Assembly: GCF_015831345.1 (NCBI RefSeq)
Contig: NZ_JADWYS010000001.1
Coordinates: forward strand, 630,118 to 694,117
DNA length: 64,000 bases
Direction of reading: 5' to 3'
From: Caenimonas aquaedulcis
Lineage (GTDB): Bacteria > Pseudomonadota > Gammaproteobacteria > Burkholderiales > Burkholderiaceae_C
A program made the translations under genes and the position numbers. Shown piece by piece: positions 10,840-20,217 of this stretch; the stretch's first letter is position 1, and every line of letters starts with the position of its first letter. The notes under the pieces were generated by a model. The model was not told where the DNA came from. It made no database searches and saw nothing but the letters and a program-made list of their open reading frames with translations.

Positions 10840-12672
10840 TCAGTTCGCGGTTTGGGGCGGCATCCGCGCCCACCAGACGGTCATGAACCAGTCCATGTAG
10901 GGGACGCCTTCGGGCGGGTACGCGGGCACGACCGGCGGGCGAACCAGCCGCCAGGGGCTGTAGGCGATGCGCCGGCCGGTGGTGGTCCAGGCCGGGATCA
11001 GGTAATGACCATGGGCGATGGTGCGGTCCAGCGCGCGGCACGCCGCGAGGTAGTCGTCCCGGTTGTCCGCGACGGTGAGCCGTGCCACGAGCGCGTCGAT
11101 CGCCGGGTTCTTGATGCCGCCGTAGTTGCCCGACCCGGGGATGTCGGCGGCCTTGCTCCCGAAGAGATCCGCGTAGTCGGACCCCGGGAAGTGCGTGCCG
11201 GGAAAGGAGATGCTCAGCATGTCGAACTTGTTCGATTCGAGCCGCTCCTGCCAGAGCGCGAAGTCGACCTCGCGCAGCTGGAAATCGATGCCGAGCTGCG
11301 CGAGCGCGCGGCGCCAGGCGGCCGTCGTGGTTGCGCCGCGCGCCTCCGTGCTGTCGAGGAATTCGATGACGAAGGGCTCGCCTTTCTCGTTGCGCAGCGC
11401 GCCGTCGCGCAGTTTCCACCCGGCCTCGGCCAGCAGCGCCTGCGCCTTGCGCAGGTTCTCGCGCAGGGAATTCGGTGGGTCGGTGTTGGGCGGCAGGGCC
11501 ATCGGGCCGAAGACGTCCGGCGGCAATTGCGAGCGGAAGGGCTCGAGCAGCGCCACCTCCTTGGGCGAGGGCAAGCCATTTGCCTCGCAGTCCGTATTGC
11601 CGAACACGCCCTTCACCCGCTTGTACGCACCGCGGAAGAGGTGCACGTTCATCCACTCGTAATCCATCGCGAGCTCGAGCGCCATGCGCACGCGCCTGTC
11701 CTGGTACTTGGGCTGGCGCAGGTTCAGCACGTAGCTGTAGTAGCCCTCGGGCAGCTTGTGCTTGAACTCCTCCTTGACGATCTCGCCGCTGCGCACGCGG
11801 CGGCTGTCCATCCGTCGGGTCCAGTCGCCGGCGGAGAAGAACTGCATCAGGTCGAACTCGCCCGCCTTGAGCGCCTCGAGCTGGGCGGTGTTGTCGCGGT
11901 AGATCTTGATCGTGATGCGATCGAAGTTGTTCATCCCCTTGCGCACGCCGAGGTTGCGAGCCCAGTAGTTGGGGTCGCGCACGAAGGTGACGTCCTTGCC
12001 GAAGCGCACGGGGCCGATCTTGTAGGGGCCGGTGGCGACCGGCACGTCCATGATGATCTGGTCGAAGGGCTTGGGCTTGCCGTTTTCCATCCCCCACTTG
12101 GGGCTGAAGATCGGGATGCCACCCACCACGAGCGGCAGCTGCCGGTCCGTCTTCTTGAACCGGAACTTGATGGTGCGATCGTCGATGACGTCCGCGCCGG
12201 CGACGTCCGCCAGCAGCGTGGCGTACGAAGGTGTCGCGTATTTCGAGATCAGCGTCTCGTAGCTGTACTTGACGTCGCTCGCCTTGACGGGATCGCCGTT
12301 GTGGAAGCGCGCTTCAGGCCGGATGCGGAAAGTCGCGGACATGAGGTCGGCCGGCACCTCCACGTCTTCCGCGAGCAGGCCGTAGCCCACGCCGATCTCG
12401 TCGTAGGGCGTCGCGAGGAGGCCCTCGAACAGCAGCTCGCCGGTGAAGGACGGCGCGTTGCCTTTCAACGTATACGGGTTGTACTTGTCGAAGGTCGAGA
12501 TCCGCGAGCCCGCGACCATGCGCAGCTCGCCGCCCTTGGGCGCGGCGGGATTCACGTAGTCGAAGTGGTCGAATCCGGGCGCATACTTGAAAGTACCCCA
12601 CACCGCATAACCGGGAGCTGCCGTGACCGACCGGGCCGCGAGCAGCATCAATAAAACAAGCCAGAAGCGCAT
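10840..12672 (-). CDS. yejA: Periplasmic peptide-binding protein, YejA-like
   Basis: Extracellular solute-binding protein (SBP family 5) feeding the YejBEF importer; in enterobacteria the system takes up microcin C and other peptides. The 610-residue product begins with a signal peptide (MRFWLVLLMLLAARSVTAAPG, cleavage near AAP). The family features NPYTLKG and the LLFEGLL segment follow. I chose the ATG at 12672; longer starts would run into the divergent fabI. The gap to fabI is only 40 bases, so the two promoters must be compact or overlap. Confidence 0.92.
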   Translation of the reverse strand: MRFWLVLLMLLAARSVTAAPGYAVWGTFKYAPGFDHFDYVNPAAPKGGELRMVAGSRISTFDKYNPYTLKGNAPSFTGELLFEGLLATPYDEIGVGYGLLAEDVEVPADLMSATFRIRPEARFHNGDPVKASDVKYSYETLISKYATPSYATLLADVAGADVIDDRTIKFRFKKTDRQLPLVVGGIPIFSPKWGMENGKPKPFDQIIMDVPVATGPYKIGPVRFGKDVTFVRDPNYWARNLGVRKGMNNFDRITIKIYRDNTAQLEALKAGEFDLMQFFSAGDWTRRMDSRRVRSGEIVKEEFKHKLPEGYYSYVLNLRQPKYQDRRVRMALELAMDYEWMNVHLFRGAYKRVKGVFGNTDCEANGLPSPKEVALLEPFRSQLPPDVFGPMALPPNTDPPNSLRENLRKAQALLAEAGWKLRDGALRNEKGEPFVIEFLDSTEARGATTTAAWRRALAQLGIDFQLREVDFALWQERLESNKFDMLSISFPGTHFPGSDYADLFGSKAADIPGSGNYGGIKNPAIDALVARLTVADNRDDYLAACRALDRTIAHGHYLIPAWTTTGRRIAYSPWRLVRPPVVPAYPPEGVPYMDWFMTVWWARMPPQTAN

Positions 12673-12712
12673 GCGACAATTCTGCCCGGTATTTTTTTGA
12701 TTCGGGAAAACC

Positions 12713-13507
12713 ATGGGCTTCCTCTCCGGCAAGAAGTTGTTGATCACGGGCGTTCTGTCCAACCGCTCCATCGCGTACGGCATCGCGAAGGCTTGCAAGG
12801 AGCAAGGGGCGGAGCTGGCGTTCAGCTACGTCGGCGAGCGTTTCAAGGACCGCATCACGGAGTTCGCCGCGGACTTCGGATCCACGCTGATCTTCGACTG
12901 CGACGTCGGCGACGACGCGCAGATCGACCAGCTCTTCAAGGATCTCTCGGCCACCTGGCCCACCTTCGACGGCTTCGTGCACAGCATCGGCTATGCGCCG
13001 CGCGAGGCGATCGCCGGCGACTTCCTCGAGGGCCTTTCGCGGGAGGGCTTCAAGATCGCGCACGACATCAGCGCCTACAGCTTCCCCGCGATGGCCAAGG
13101 CCGCCCTGCCCTACCTCAACCCGAAGTCGGCCCTCCTCACCCTCACCTACCTCGGTGCGGTCCGCACCGTGCCGAACTACAACACCATGGGCCTCGCGAA
13201 GGCCTCGCTGGAGGCCTCGGTGCGCTACCTGGCCGAATCGCTGGGCCCGAAGGGCATGCGGGTGAACGGCATCAGCGCCGGCCCGATCAAGACGCTGGCT
13301 GCCAGCGGCATCAAGGGCTTCGGCAAGATCCTGTCGGTGGTGGCGGAAGCCTCGCCGATCCGCCGCAACATCACCATCGAGGACGTCGGCAACGTCGCCG
13401 CCTTCCTGATGAGCGACCTCGCGGGCGGCGTCACGGCCGAGATCACCTACGTCGACGGCGGCTTCAGCCATGTCGTCGGCGGGATCGCCGAGCCGGCGAC
13501 CCCCTAG
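12713..13507 (+). CDS. fabI: Enoyl-ACP reductase (NADH) FabI
   Basis: Catalyses the last reductive step of type II fatty acid elongation and is the triclosan target. It has 264 residues. The SDR nucleotide-binding region is the FabI variant [13 protein letters not shown], and the catalytic pair is in YNTMGLAK (Y-x6-K). It is a single gene, divergent from yejA and convergent with the LytTR operon. The 40-base upstream gap holds GACAAT at 12674-12679 as a possible -10, but no convincing -35 box. Confidence 0.95.
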   Translation: MGFLSGKKLLITGVLSNRSIAYGIAKACKEQGAELAFSYVGERFKDRITEFAADFGSTLIFDCDVGDDAQIDQLFKDLSATWPTFDGFVHSIGYAPREAIAGDFLEGLSREGFKIAHDISAYSFPAMAKAALPYLNPKSALLTLTYLGAVRTVPNYNTMGLAKASLEASVRYLAESLGPKGMRVNGISAGPIKTLAASGIKGFGKILSVVAEASPIRRNITIEDVGNVAAFLMSDLAGGVTAEITYVDGGFSHVVGGIAEPATP

Positions 13508-13514
13508 TTCATTC

Positions 13515-13560
13515 GAAAAAATGCCACCTGTCCCGCGCTCAGGAAGCGCGGAACAGGTGG
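13515..13560 (-). terminator. Intrinsic terminator of the LytTR operon, overlapping its stop codon
   Basis: On the minus strand a long interrupted stem (CCACCTGT and CCGCGCT arms with their complements, one mismatch, 5-base loop) is followed by CA and six T residues. The stop codon of the response regulator (13541-13539) lies at the loop, so the terminator hairpin includes the last codons of the gene. It faces the end of fabI and is probably a working minus-strand terminator. Confidence 0.75.
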
Positions 13561-14372
13561 GCAAAGGAGCGGCTGACTTCGAGCACCTCGGGGTGCCCGT
13601 TGATCTGCACCCGTTGCCGACCGGTATCGTCACGGGTGACTGCCGCGATACAGCCCAGGTTCACGATCGTGGACCGGTGAATCTGCCAGAACTGTTCGGG
13701 ATCGAGCCGCGGCATGAGCTCGCGGATCGGCGTGCGGATGAAAGCCTCCTGGTCCTTCGTCTGCACGCGGGTGTATTTCTCGTCCGAGCGGAAGAACAGC
13801 ACGTCCTTCACGTCGATGAGGCGGGTGGTGGTGCCCGACGTTGCCTGGATCCAGCGCATCGGCGGCTCCGCGCCGCCGGCGCGGCCCATCGCCCGCTGCG
13901 CGCTCAGGAATTTCTCGAGCAGGCTGTCCAGCGCGGCTTCCTGTTGCGGGGCATCCAGCGCCGGCGCCTCGGCCCGGCGCGCCTGCATGCGCGCCTTCAC
14001 GCGCGCGGCGGTCTGCGCGAGGCGCTCCGCCTCCACGGGCTTGAGCAGGTAGTCGAGCGCGCCGTGCTCGAACGCGGCGACGGCATATTCGTCGTACGCG
14101 GTCACGAACACGATCTCGCCCTGCCAGCCCTGCAGCGTCACGATCTCGCGCGCGGCCTCGATGCCCGTCATGGCCGGCATTCGGATGTCCAGGAAGACGA
14201 CGTCCGGCCGCAACTCCTCGGCCTTGTCGATGGCCTCCTGGCCGTCGCGCGCCTCGCCCACCACTTGCAGTTCGGGCCAGACCTGCGCCAGACGGGTCTT
14301 CAGTTGTTCGCGCAGGAGCCGCTCGTCGTCGGCGACCAGGGCGCGCAGGGGCGGCGAAACGTCGGCACTCAT
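13539..14372 (-). CDS. LytTR-family response regulator
   Basis: Transcriptional regulator of a two-component system, 277 residues. The N-terminal receiver (about 10-130) shows the acidic pair in VADDE, the phospho-acceptor D in VVFLDIRMP and the KP motif in YLLKPVE. The C-terminal LytTR DNA-binding domain (about 175-275) includes DVLFFRSDEKYTRV and FWQIHRSTIVNL. The ATG at 14372 overlaps the kinase stop as ATGA. Layout resembles AlgR or BtsR/YpdB-type regulators; the specific target genes are not visible here. Confidence 0.93.
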   Translation of the reverse strand: MSADVSPPLRALVADDERLLREQLKTRLAQVWPELQVVGEARDGQEAIDKAEELRPDVVFLDIRMPAMTGIEAAREIVTLQGWQGEIVFVTAYDEYAVAAFEHGALDYLLKPVEAERLAQTAARVKARMQARRAEAPALDAPQQEAALDSLLEKFLSAQRAMGRAGGAEPPMRWIQATSGTTTRLIDVKDVLFFRSDEKYTRVQTKDQEAFIRTPIRELMPRLDPEQFWQIHRSTIVNLGCIAAVTRDDTGRQRVQINGHPEVLEVSRSFAHLFRAS

Positions 14373-15601
14373 GCGGCTTTCCCTGCGAATTCGGCGTCGT
14401 CGATGCGTGCAGCCTCGGGCGCCACGTTGTAGGGCACCGTGATGCGCACCACCGTGCCGGTGTTCGGGTCCGAGCGCAACATCAGGCGGCTCTTGCCGGG
14501 ATACAGCACCGCGAGCCGCTCGCGGATGTTCTGCAGCCCGATGCCGGTGCCGGAGGTCGGCCCATCGAGAATTTCCCCGTCGGGCACGCCCACGCCGGTG
14601 TCGCTCACTTCCACCCACAGCTGCGCGTTCTGCACGCCGGCCGCCACCCGCACGGTACCGCCCTCGGACTTGGGTTCGATGCCGTGCTTGATCGCGTTTT
14701 CCACCAGGGACTGCAGCATCATGGGCGGGAAGTCCGCACTCTCCAGCCCCTGCGGCACCGCGATCTCCACGCGCAGCCGCTCCTCGATGCGCATCTGGAT
14801 CAGCTCGAGGTAGGACCGGATCAGGCGCATCTCGCGGCCCAGCGTCGAGGTCTCCTGGCGCATCTGCGGCAGCGCGCCGCGCAAGTAGGTGATGAGCGCC
14901 TTCTGCATCTTCGAGGCGCGGCTCGGCTCGGTTTCGATCAGGTAGTCGACGGCGGCCAGCGTATTGAACAGGAAGTGCGGTTCCACCTGGGCCTGCAGCA
15001 CCTGCAGGCGGGCCTGCACGAGCTGCCGCTCCATGGCCTCGCGCTCGGCCGCATCGACGGCGGTGCGCACCTTGGCGTCCGCCTGCGCCACCTTGCGCAC
15101 GACGATCTTGGCGGCGGCCAGGTACGCGAAGAACACCACGAGCAACGCGCTGCCGATGTCGCCCAGGATGCCGCGGGCGGTGATCACCTTGCGGGCCACC
15201 ACGACCTGCTTGTCCTCGTCATCGTCCTCGTCGCCATCGGGGGACGCGCTCTTGGGCGCGGCGCTCGGCGGGGACGCGTCGGTGCTGCCGGCGCCGGGCG
15301 GGACGGGCGGGTGCGGCGGGATCATCAGCGGGCCGCCGTCCTTGCCGCGGATCTGGATGCCGTCCTTGCCGCCGATGGTGACGACCATCTCCTGGTCGCT
15401 GCCCCTGACACGCACCCGGTCGTGCTTGAGGTGCAGGAGCTCGGCGAGGATGCTGCCCGCGATGATCAGGAGGAGAAAGAGGAGGATCAGGCGCCACCAG
15501 GACATCGACGACGCCCATTGGGACACCTGGGTATTCAGGCGCGCCAGCCAGCTGATCATCGACCCGCGGGCTGCGCCGGATTCGGTGCGCGGAGAGTTCA
15601 T
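14369..15601 (-). CDS. Membrane sensor histidine kinase of the LytS/AlgZ type
   Basis: Partner kinase of the LytTR regulator. The 410-residue protein has a TM helix near residues 36-56 (WWRLILLFLLLIIAGSILAE), a periplasmic segment of about 90 residues rich in Gly and Pro that ends in acidic DGDEDDDED, and a second TM helix near 155-175. A His_kinase domain follows (QAQVEPHFLFNTLAAVDYLI, the phospho-acceptor His in PHFLFN), then an HATPase_c domain (NAIKHG; GTGIGLQNIRERL). The start overlaps the stop of an upstream 96-residue gene, suggesting a three-gene operon. Confidence 0.92.
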   Translation of the reverse strand: MNSPRTESGAARGSMISWLARLNTQVSQWASSMSWWRLILLFLLLIIAGSILAELLHLKHDRVRVRGSDQEMVVTIGGKDGIQIRGKDGGPLMIPPHPPVPPGAGSTDASPPSAAPKSASPDGDEDDDEDKQVVVARKVITARGILGDIGSALLVVFFAYLAAAKIVVRKVAQADAKVRTAVDAAEREAMERQLVQARLQVLQAQVEPHFLFNTLAAVDYLIETEPSRASKMQKALITYLRGALPQMRQETSTLGREMRLIRSYLELIQMRIEERLRVEIAVPQGLESADFPPMMLQSLVENAIKHGIEPKSEGGTVRVAAGVQNAQLWVEVSDTGVGVPDGEILDGPTSGTGIGLQNIRERLAVLYPGKSRLMLRSDPNTGTVVRITVPYNVAPEAARIDDAEFAGKAA

Positions 15602-15888
15602 TGGCGGAGCGTAACCGCAATCGCGGCGGTGTTTTCGGCCATGGTGGCGACCGGCGTGGCCTCCACGTCGCGGCGACCCACCACCACGACGGTCGGCAGG
15701 GTCACGTGCACCGGCGCCTGCGCCACCGTGGTGTCGGCGGCCGCGGGCGTCACGGCGAAGGCGCCGACGCCCAGCCAGATCGCGGCGGTGAAGGCCGCGG
15801 CGGCGGCCATCATGCCGCCTTCCATGACGGCGACGGACAGGCGGGAGCCCGAAAATGCGGGGTGGGCGGCGCGGGTGAATTGGCTCAT
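15598..15888 (-). CDS. Small membrane or exported protein preceding the LytTR kinase
   Basis: I do not recognise the family. The 96-residue product has one hydrophobic Ala-rich segment around residues 25-50, which could be a TM anchor or an uncleaved signal, and a C-terminal part containing the run LPTVVVVGRR. Its stop overlaps the kinase start by 4 bases (ATGA), so it is translated with the kinase and could be a co-sensor or modulator. This is inference from coupling only. Internal ATG codons at about residues 22 and 26 are alternative starts. Confidence 0.65.
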   Translation of the reverse strand: MSQFTRAAHPAFSGSRLSVAVMEGGMMAAAAAFTAAIWLGVGAFAVTPAAADTTVAQAPVHVTLPTVVVVGRRDVEATPVATMAENTAAIAVTLRQ

Positions 15889-16045
15889 GAAACTCCTCCA
15901 GGGGGACCTCGAAAGTGGTCCGATGGGGAGACTGTAGGGAGCCCGGCGCGGGACTTCACCCCCGTTGCGACGAACTGCGCGGCGGCGCGACGAACTGCCG
16001 CAACGGTGGATGAGCGGGCGGCGGGCGCCCCGCCCGCCCCGCCGC

Positions 16046-18310
16046 TCAGGCCTTCACGCAGTCCGCGTAATAGCGCACGACGCCCTGGGCGTCCGCCTCT
16101 TCGACCAGCCCGTGGATGTCCGTCTCGAAGCCCGGGCACTGGGAGTTGAACTCCCGGGAGAACTTCAGGTAGTCCACGATCTTCTTGTTGAACACCTCGC
16201 CCGGGATCAAGAGCGGGATGCCCGGCGGGTACGGCGTGACGAGCGAGGTGGTGATGCGCCCTTCCAGGTGGTCGATCTCCACCCGCTCGGTCTTGCGGTG
16301 CGCGATGTAGGCGAAGGCGTCGCTCGGCTTCATGGCGGGCGTGAGGTCGCTCAGGTACATGTCGGTGGTCAGCCGGGCGATGTCGTAGCGGGCGTAGAGC
16401 TCGTGGACGTGCTGGCAGAGGTCCGCGAGGCCCATGCGCTCGTAGCGCGGGTACTGCTGGCAGAACTCCGGAAGGATCCGCCACATCGGCTGGTTCTTCG
16501 CGTAGTCGTCCTTGAACTGCTGCAACGCGGTGAGCAGCGTGTTCCAGCGGCCCTTGGTGATGCCGATGGTGAACATGATGAAGAAGCTGTAGAGGCCCGT
16601 CTTCTCCACGATGATCCCGTGCTCGGCGAGGAACTTGGTCACGATGGACGCCGGGATGCCCGTCTTGTCGAACTTGCCGTTCAGGTTCATGCCGGGCGTG
16701 ACGATGGTGGACTTGATCGGGTCCAGCATGTTGAAGCCCTCGGCGAGGTTGCCGAAGCCGTGCCACTTGGCGGTGCGGGCCTCGCCCTTGATGATCCAGT
16801 CGTCGGCGCGGCCGATGCCTTCCTCGACCAGCTTGTCCGGTCCCCAGACCTTGAACCACCAGTCCTTGCCGTATTCCTCGTCCACCTTGCGCATGGCGCG
16901 GCGGAAGTCCAGCGCCTCCAGTATGCTTTCCTCCACCAGCGCGGTGCCGCCCGGCGGCTCCATCATCGCGGCCGCGACGTCGCAGCTCGCGATGATCGAG
17001 TACTGCGGGCTGGTGCTGGTGTGCATCAGGTAGGCCTCGTTGAAGAGGTGCCGGTCCAGCTTGCGGTTCTGCGAATCCTGCACCAGCACGTGGCTCGCCT
17101 GGCTGATGCCAGCCAGCAGCTTGTGCGTCGACTGGGTCGCGAAGGTCAGCGACTCGCGCGGGCGCACCCGCTTGCGCCCCATCGCGTGGTATTCGCCGTA
17201 GAACGGGTGGAAGGCCGCGTGCGGCAGCCAGGCTTCGTCGAAGTGCAGCGTGTCCACATAGCCGTCGAGCATCTTCTTGATGGTCTCGGTGTTGTAGATC
17301 ACGCCGTCGTAGGTGGACTGCGTGAGCGTCATCACCCGGGGCTTGACCTTGTCGGCGTCCACGCCCTGCAGGAGCGGGTTCGCCTTGATCTTGGCGCGGA
17401 TGGCGGCAGGCTCGAACTCGCTTTGCGGGATCGGGCCGATGATGCCGAAGTGGTTGCGCGTGGGCTTCATGAAGACGGGAATCGCGCCCGTCATGATGAT
17501 CGCGTGCAGGATGGACTTGTGGCAGTTGCGGTCAACCACCACGACGTCGCCCGGCGCCACCGTGTGGTGCCAGACCATCTTGTTGGAGGTGCTGGTGCCG
17601 TTGGTGACGAAAAAGCAGTGGTCGGCGTTGAAGATGCGCGCCGCATTGCGCTCGCTCGCCGCCACTGGCCCGGTGTGGTCCAGCAGCTGGCCGAGCTCCT
17701 CCACGGCGTTGCAGACGTCCGCGCGCAGCATGTTCTCGCCGAAGAACTGGTGGAACATCTGCCCGATCGGGCTCTTGAGGAACGCGACGCCGCCCGAGTG
17801 GCCCGGGCAGTGCCAGGAATAGGAGCCGTCCTCCGCGTAGTCCAGCAGGGCCTTGAAGAACGGTGGCTGCACGCCTTCCAGGTAGCTCTTGGCCTCGCGG
17901 ATGATGTGGCGCGCCATGAACTCCGGCGTGTCCTCGAACATGTGGATGAAGCCGTGCAGCTCGCGCAGGATGTCGTTCGGGATGTGGCGGGAGGTCTTGG
18001 TCTCGCCGTAGACGTAGATCGGCACGTCCAGGTTCTTGCGGCGCACTTCCTCGATGAACTTGCGCAGGTTCAGCACCGCCGGGTCGAGGTCGGGCCCGGG
18101 CGTGAATTCCTCGTCGTCGATCGACAGGATGAAGGCGCTCGCGCGGCTTTGCTGCTGCGCGAACTGCGACAGGTCGCCGTAGCTCGTGACGCCGAGCACC
18201 TCGAAACCCTCCGCTTCGATGGCGGCCGCGAGCGCGCGGATGCCGAGGCCCGAGGAGTTTTCGGAGCGGTAGTCCTCGTCGATGATGACGATGGGAAAGC
18301 GGAACTTCAT
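16046..18310 (-). CDS. Arginine/lysine/ornithine decarboxylase (PLP, fold type I)
   Basis: Large inducible-type basic amino-acid decarboxylase of 754 residues, as in AdiA/LdcI/SpeF. It has a flavodoxin-like N-terminal wing (FPIVIIDEDYRSENSSGLGI), a PLP-binding core with the Schiff-base Lys in STHKLLAG near residue 397 and the HFDEAW motif before it, and a C-terminal domain. Such enzymes consume a proton to make a polyamine and CO2; the exact substrate cannot be read from the sequence. I chose the ATG at 18310; the upstream in-frame extension lacks family similarity. No antiporter gene is adjacent, so an acid-resistance role is not supported by context. It is divergent from the NfeD/SPFH pair. 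Confidence 0.9.
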   Translation of the reverse strand: MKFRFPIVIIDEDYRSENSSGLGIRALAAAIEAEGFEVLGVTSYGDLSQFAQQQSRASAFILSIDDEEFTPGPDLDPAVLNLRKFIEEVRRKNLDVPIYVYGETKTSRHIPNDILRELHGFIHMFEDTPEFMARHIIREAKSYLEGVQPPFFKALLDYAEDGSYSWHCPGHSGGVAFLKSPIGQMFHQFFGENMLRADVCNAVEELGQLLDHTGPVAASERNAARIFNADHCFFVTNGTSTSNKMVWHHTVAPGDVVVVDRNCHKSILHAIIMTGAIPVFMKPTRNHFGIIGPIPQSEFEPAAIRAKIKANPLLQGVDADKVKPRVMTLTQSTYDGVIYNTETIKKMLDGYVDTLHFDEAWLPHAAFHPFYGEYHAMGRKRVRPRESLTFATQSTHKLLAGISQASHVLVQDSQNRKLDRHLFNEAYLMHTSTSPQYSIIASCDVAAAMMEPPGGTALVEESILEALDFRRAMRKVDEEYGKDWWFKVWGPDKLVEEGIGRADDWIIKGEARTAKWHGFGNLAEGFNMLDPIKSTIVTPGMNLNGKFDKTGIPASIVTKFLAEHGIIVEKTGLYSFFIMFTIGITKGRWNTLLTALQQFKDDYAKNQPMWRILPEFCQQYPRYERMGLADLCQHVHELYARYDIARLTTDMYLSDLTPAMKPSDAFAYIAHRKTERVEIDHLEGRITTSLVTPYPPGIPLLIPGEVFNKKIVDYLKFSREFNSQCPGFETDIHGLVEEADAQGVVRYYADCVKA

Positions 18311-18456
18311 GGGCGGGCCTTTCGCTGGGCCGGTCGGGCGCCAGCAGCGAAAAAAATCAAACGAGCGCGAAGTGTATGAAATAACCGGGCCGCTTCTTGC
18401 GCGACAGGCGAATTGACCCAAAATGAGGCCACATCAAGACGACCCTAGGAGGGGCC

Positions 18457-18879
18457 ATGGCTGAATCGACCATCTGGTGGCTGCTCGCCGGCACGGCTGT
18501 TGCCGTCGAGTTGCTGACGGGCACCTTCTACCTGCTGATGCTGGCCATCGGCCTCGCTGCCGCGGCCCTCGCCGCCCATGCCGGCGCCGGGACGTCGGTC
18601 CAGCTCGTGGTGGCCGCCGTCGTCGGCGGCGGCGCGGTGACCGCCTGGCACCTGCTGCGCCCGCGCCAGCCGGCCGGCCCGGCCTCCGCCAACCGCGACG
18701 TCAACATGGACGTCGGCGAGACGGTCCAGGTCGACGCCTGGAACCCGGACGGCACCGCCTCCGTGCGTTATCGCGGCGCCAACTGGACGGTCGTGCCGTT
18801 CGCGCCGGGCACCGCCGCGACCGGCGCGCACCGGGTGCGCGAAGTCGTGGGCAGCCGCCTCGTCGTCGAAAAGATCTGA
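18457..18879 (+). CDS. NfeD-family membrane protein
   Basis: Short NfeD-like protein of 140 residues. TM helices occupy about residues 6-55 and a C-terminal OB-fold-like segment follows (ETVQVDAWNPDGTASVRYRGANW). Short NfeD proteins act with SPFH/stomatin partners, and the next gene is one. A good ribosome-binding site (AGGAGGGG) lies just upstream of the ATG. The gap of 17 bases to the SPFH gene implies co-transcription. The role in membrane-domain organisation is known for the family, not proven here. Confidence 0.88.
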   Translation: MAESTIWWLLAGTAVAVELLTGTFYLLMLAIGLAAAALAAHAGAGTSVQLVVAAVVGGGAVTAWHLLRPRQPAGPASANRDVNMDVGETVQVDAWNPDGTASVRYRGANWTVVPFAPGTAATGAHRVREVVGSRLVVEKI

Positions 18880-18896
18880 ACAACAAAGGGGACTCC

Positions 18897-19811
18897 ATGA
18901 CCGTCGCGATCATCATCTTCGTCATCGCCATCATCTTCGTGGCGCGCGCCGTCAAGGTCGTGCCGCAGCAAAATGCCTGGGTCGTCGAGCGCCTGGGCAA
19001 GTACCACGCCTCGCTGGCGCCCGGGCTGAATTTCGTCGTGCCCTTCATCGACCGCGTCGCCTACAAGCACAACCTCAAGGAGATCCCGCTGGACGTCCCC
19101 AGCCAGATCTGCATCACGCGCGACAACACGCAGCTGCAGGTGGACGGCATCCTGTACTTCCAGGTGACCGACCCGATGCGCGCGAGCTACGGCTCGTCCA
19201 ATTACATCGTGGCCGTCACGCAGCTCGCCCAGACCTCGCTGCGCAGCGTGATCGGCAAGCTGGAGCTGGACAAGACCTTCGAGGAGCGCGACATCATCAA
19301 CGCGCAGGTGGTCCAGGCGATCGACGAAGCCGCGCTGAACTGGGGCGTGAAGGTCCTGCGCTACGAGATCAAGGACCTGACGCCGCCCAAGGAGATCCTG
19401 CACGCGATGCAGTCGCAGATCACCGCCGAGCGCGAAAAGCGCGCCCTGATCGCCGCCTCCGAGGGCCGCCGGCAGGAGCAGATCAACATCGCCACCGGCG
19501 AGCGCGAGGCCTACATTGCCCGTTCCGAAGGCGAAAAGCAGTCGATCATCAACAAGGCACAAGGCGAGGCCGCGTCCATCACCGCCGTGGCGGAGGCGAC
19601 CGCCGGCGCGATCGAGCGCATCGCCGCCGCGATCCGCCAGCCGGGGGGCGAACTGGCGGTGCAGCTGAAGGTCGCGGAACGCGCGGTCGACGCTTACAGC
19701 CGGGTGGCGGCGGACGCCACCACCACCCTGATCGTGCCGAGCAACATGACGGAAGTCTCGGCCCTGATCACCTCGGCGATGAAGATGGTGCAGGGGACGA
19801 AAGCGGCCTGA
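18897..19811 (+). CDS. SPFH/stomatin-like membrane protein (QmcA/paraslipin type)
   Basis: Membrane-scaffold protein with an N-terminal anchor (VAIIIFVIAIIFVARAV) and an SPFH/band-7 domain (QQNAWVVERLGKYHASLAPGLNFVVPF) over roughly residues 20-200. A charged coiled-coil helix rich in Glu, Ala and Arg follows (about 190-265). The 304-residue length fits the QmcA/HflC-like branch. It is paired with the NfeD gene, the common arrangement in bacteria. The ATG at 18897 gives the expected N-terminal helix. Confidence 0.92.
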   Translation: MTVAIIIFVIAIIFVARAVKVVPQQNAWVVERLGKYHASLAPGLNFVVPFIDRVAYKHNLKEIPLDVPSQICITRDNTQLQVDGILYFQVTDPMRASYGSSNYIVAVTQLAQTSLRSVIGKLELDKTFEERDIINAQVVQAIDEAALNWGVKVLRYEIKDLTPPKEILHAMQSQITAEREKRALIAASEGRRQEQINIATGEREAYIARSEGEKQSIINKAQGEAASITAVAEATAGAIERIAAAIRQPGGELAVQLKVAERAVDAYSRVAADATTTLIVPSNMTEVSALITSAMKMVQGTKAA

Positions 19812-19826
19812 GAGGATGCCGGCCGG

Positions 19827-20198
19827 CTAGCGCGAGTCGCCCGGGTGCTCCGTATGGCCCGTGCTCAGCGAGCTGCGCCGCGACGTCATGCCCCGCGGCA
19901 ACGCGCCGCGAAACATCGGCGTCAGCGCGTGGATCTTCTCCAGCGCCGCGGCTTCGCCCCATTGGTTGGCGAGCACGCCCAGCAGGTCCCCGCGCAGGTA
20001 CCAGAGCCCCTGCACGTCCAGCGAGTACCGCACCCGCCTGAGGATGTTCGGCTCGTTGATGCCGTCCAGCAGCAGGAGCATCTGCTGGCGGATGTCTTCG
20101 ATGGTGACCTGCTGGCCCGGCCCTTCCAGGTTGGCGGGCGACGAAGTCGAAAACAGCTCGAAGAAACTGCTCCCGAATTTTGTTTTGAACCATCCCAT
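19827..20198 (-). CDS. Hypothetical protein downstream of the MerR-cyclase fusion
   Basis: I do not recognise the family. The 123-residue protein starts MGWFKTKFGSSFFELF and has a helical core (IEDIRQQMLLLLDGINEPNILRRVRYSLDVQGLWYLRGDLLGVLANQWGE is one stretch, given here only as position about 34-82). The tail after residue 95 is Arg/Ser-rich and looks disordered. I chose the ATG at 20198 because AGGAG lies 6 bases upstream; a TTG at 20213 would lengthen it. It begins 19 bases after the fusion gene and probably forms an operon with it. Confidence 0.72.
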   Translation of the reverse strand: MGWFKTKFGSSFFELFSTSSPANLEGPGQQVTIEDIRQQMLLLLDGINEPNILRRVRYSLDVQGLWYLRGDLLGVLANQWGEAAALEKIHALTPMFRGALPRGMTSRRSSLSTGHTEHPGDSR

Positions 20199-20217
20199 CG
20201 CGTACTCCTGCAACTTC

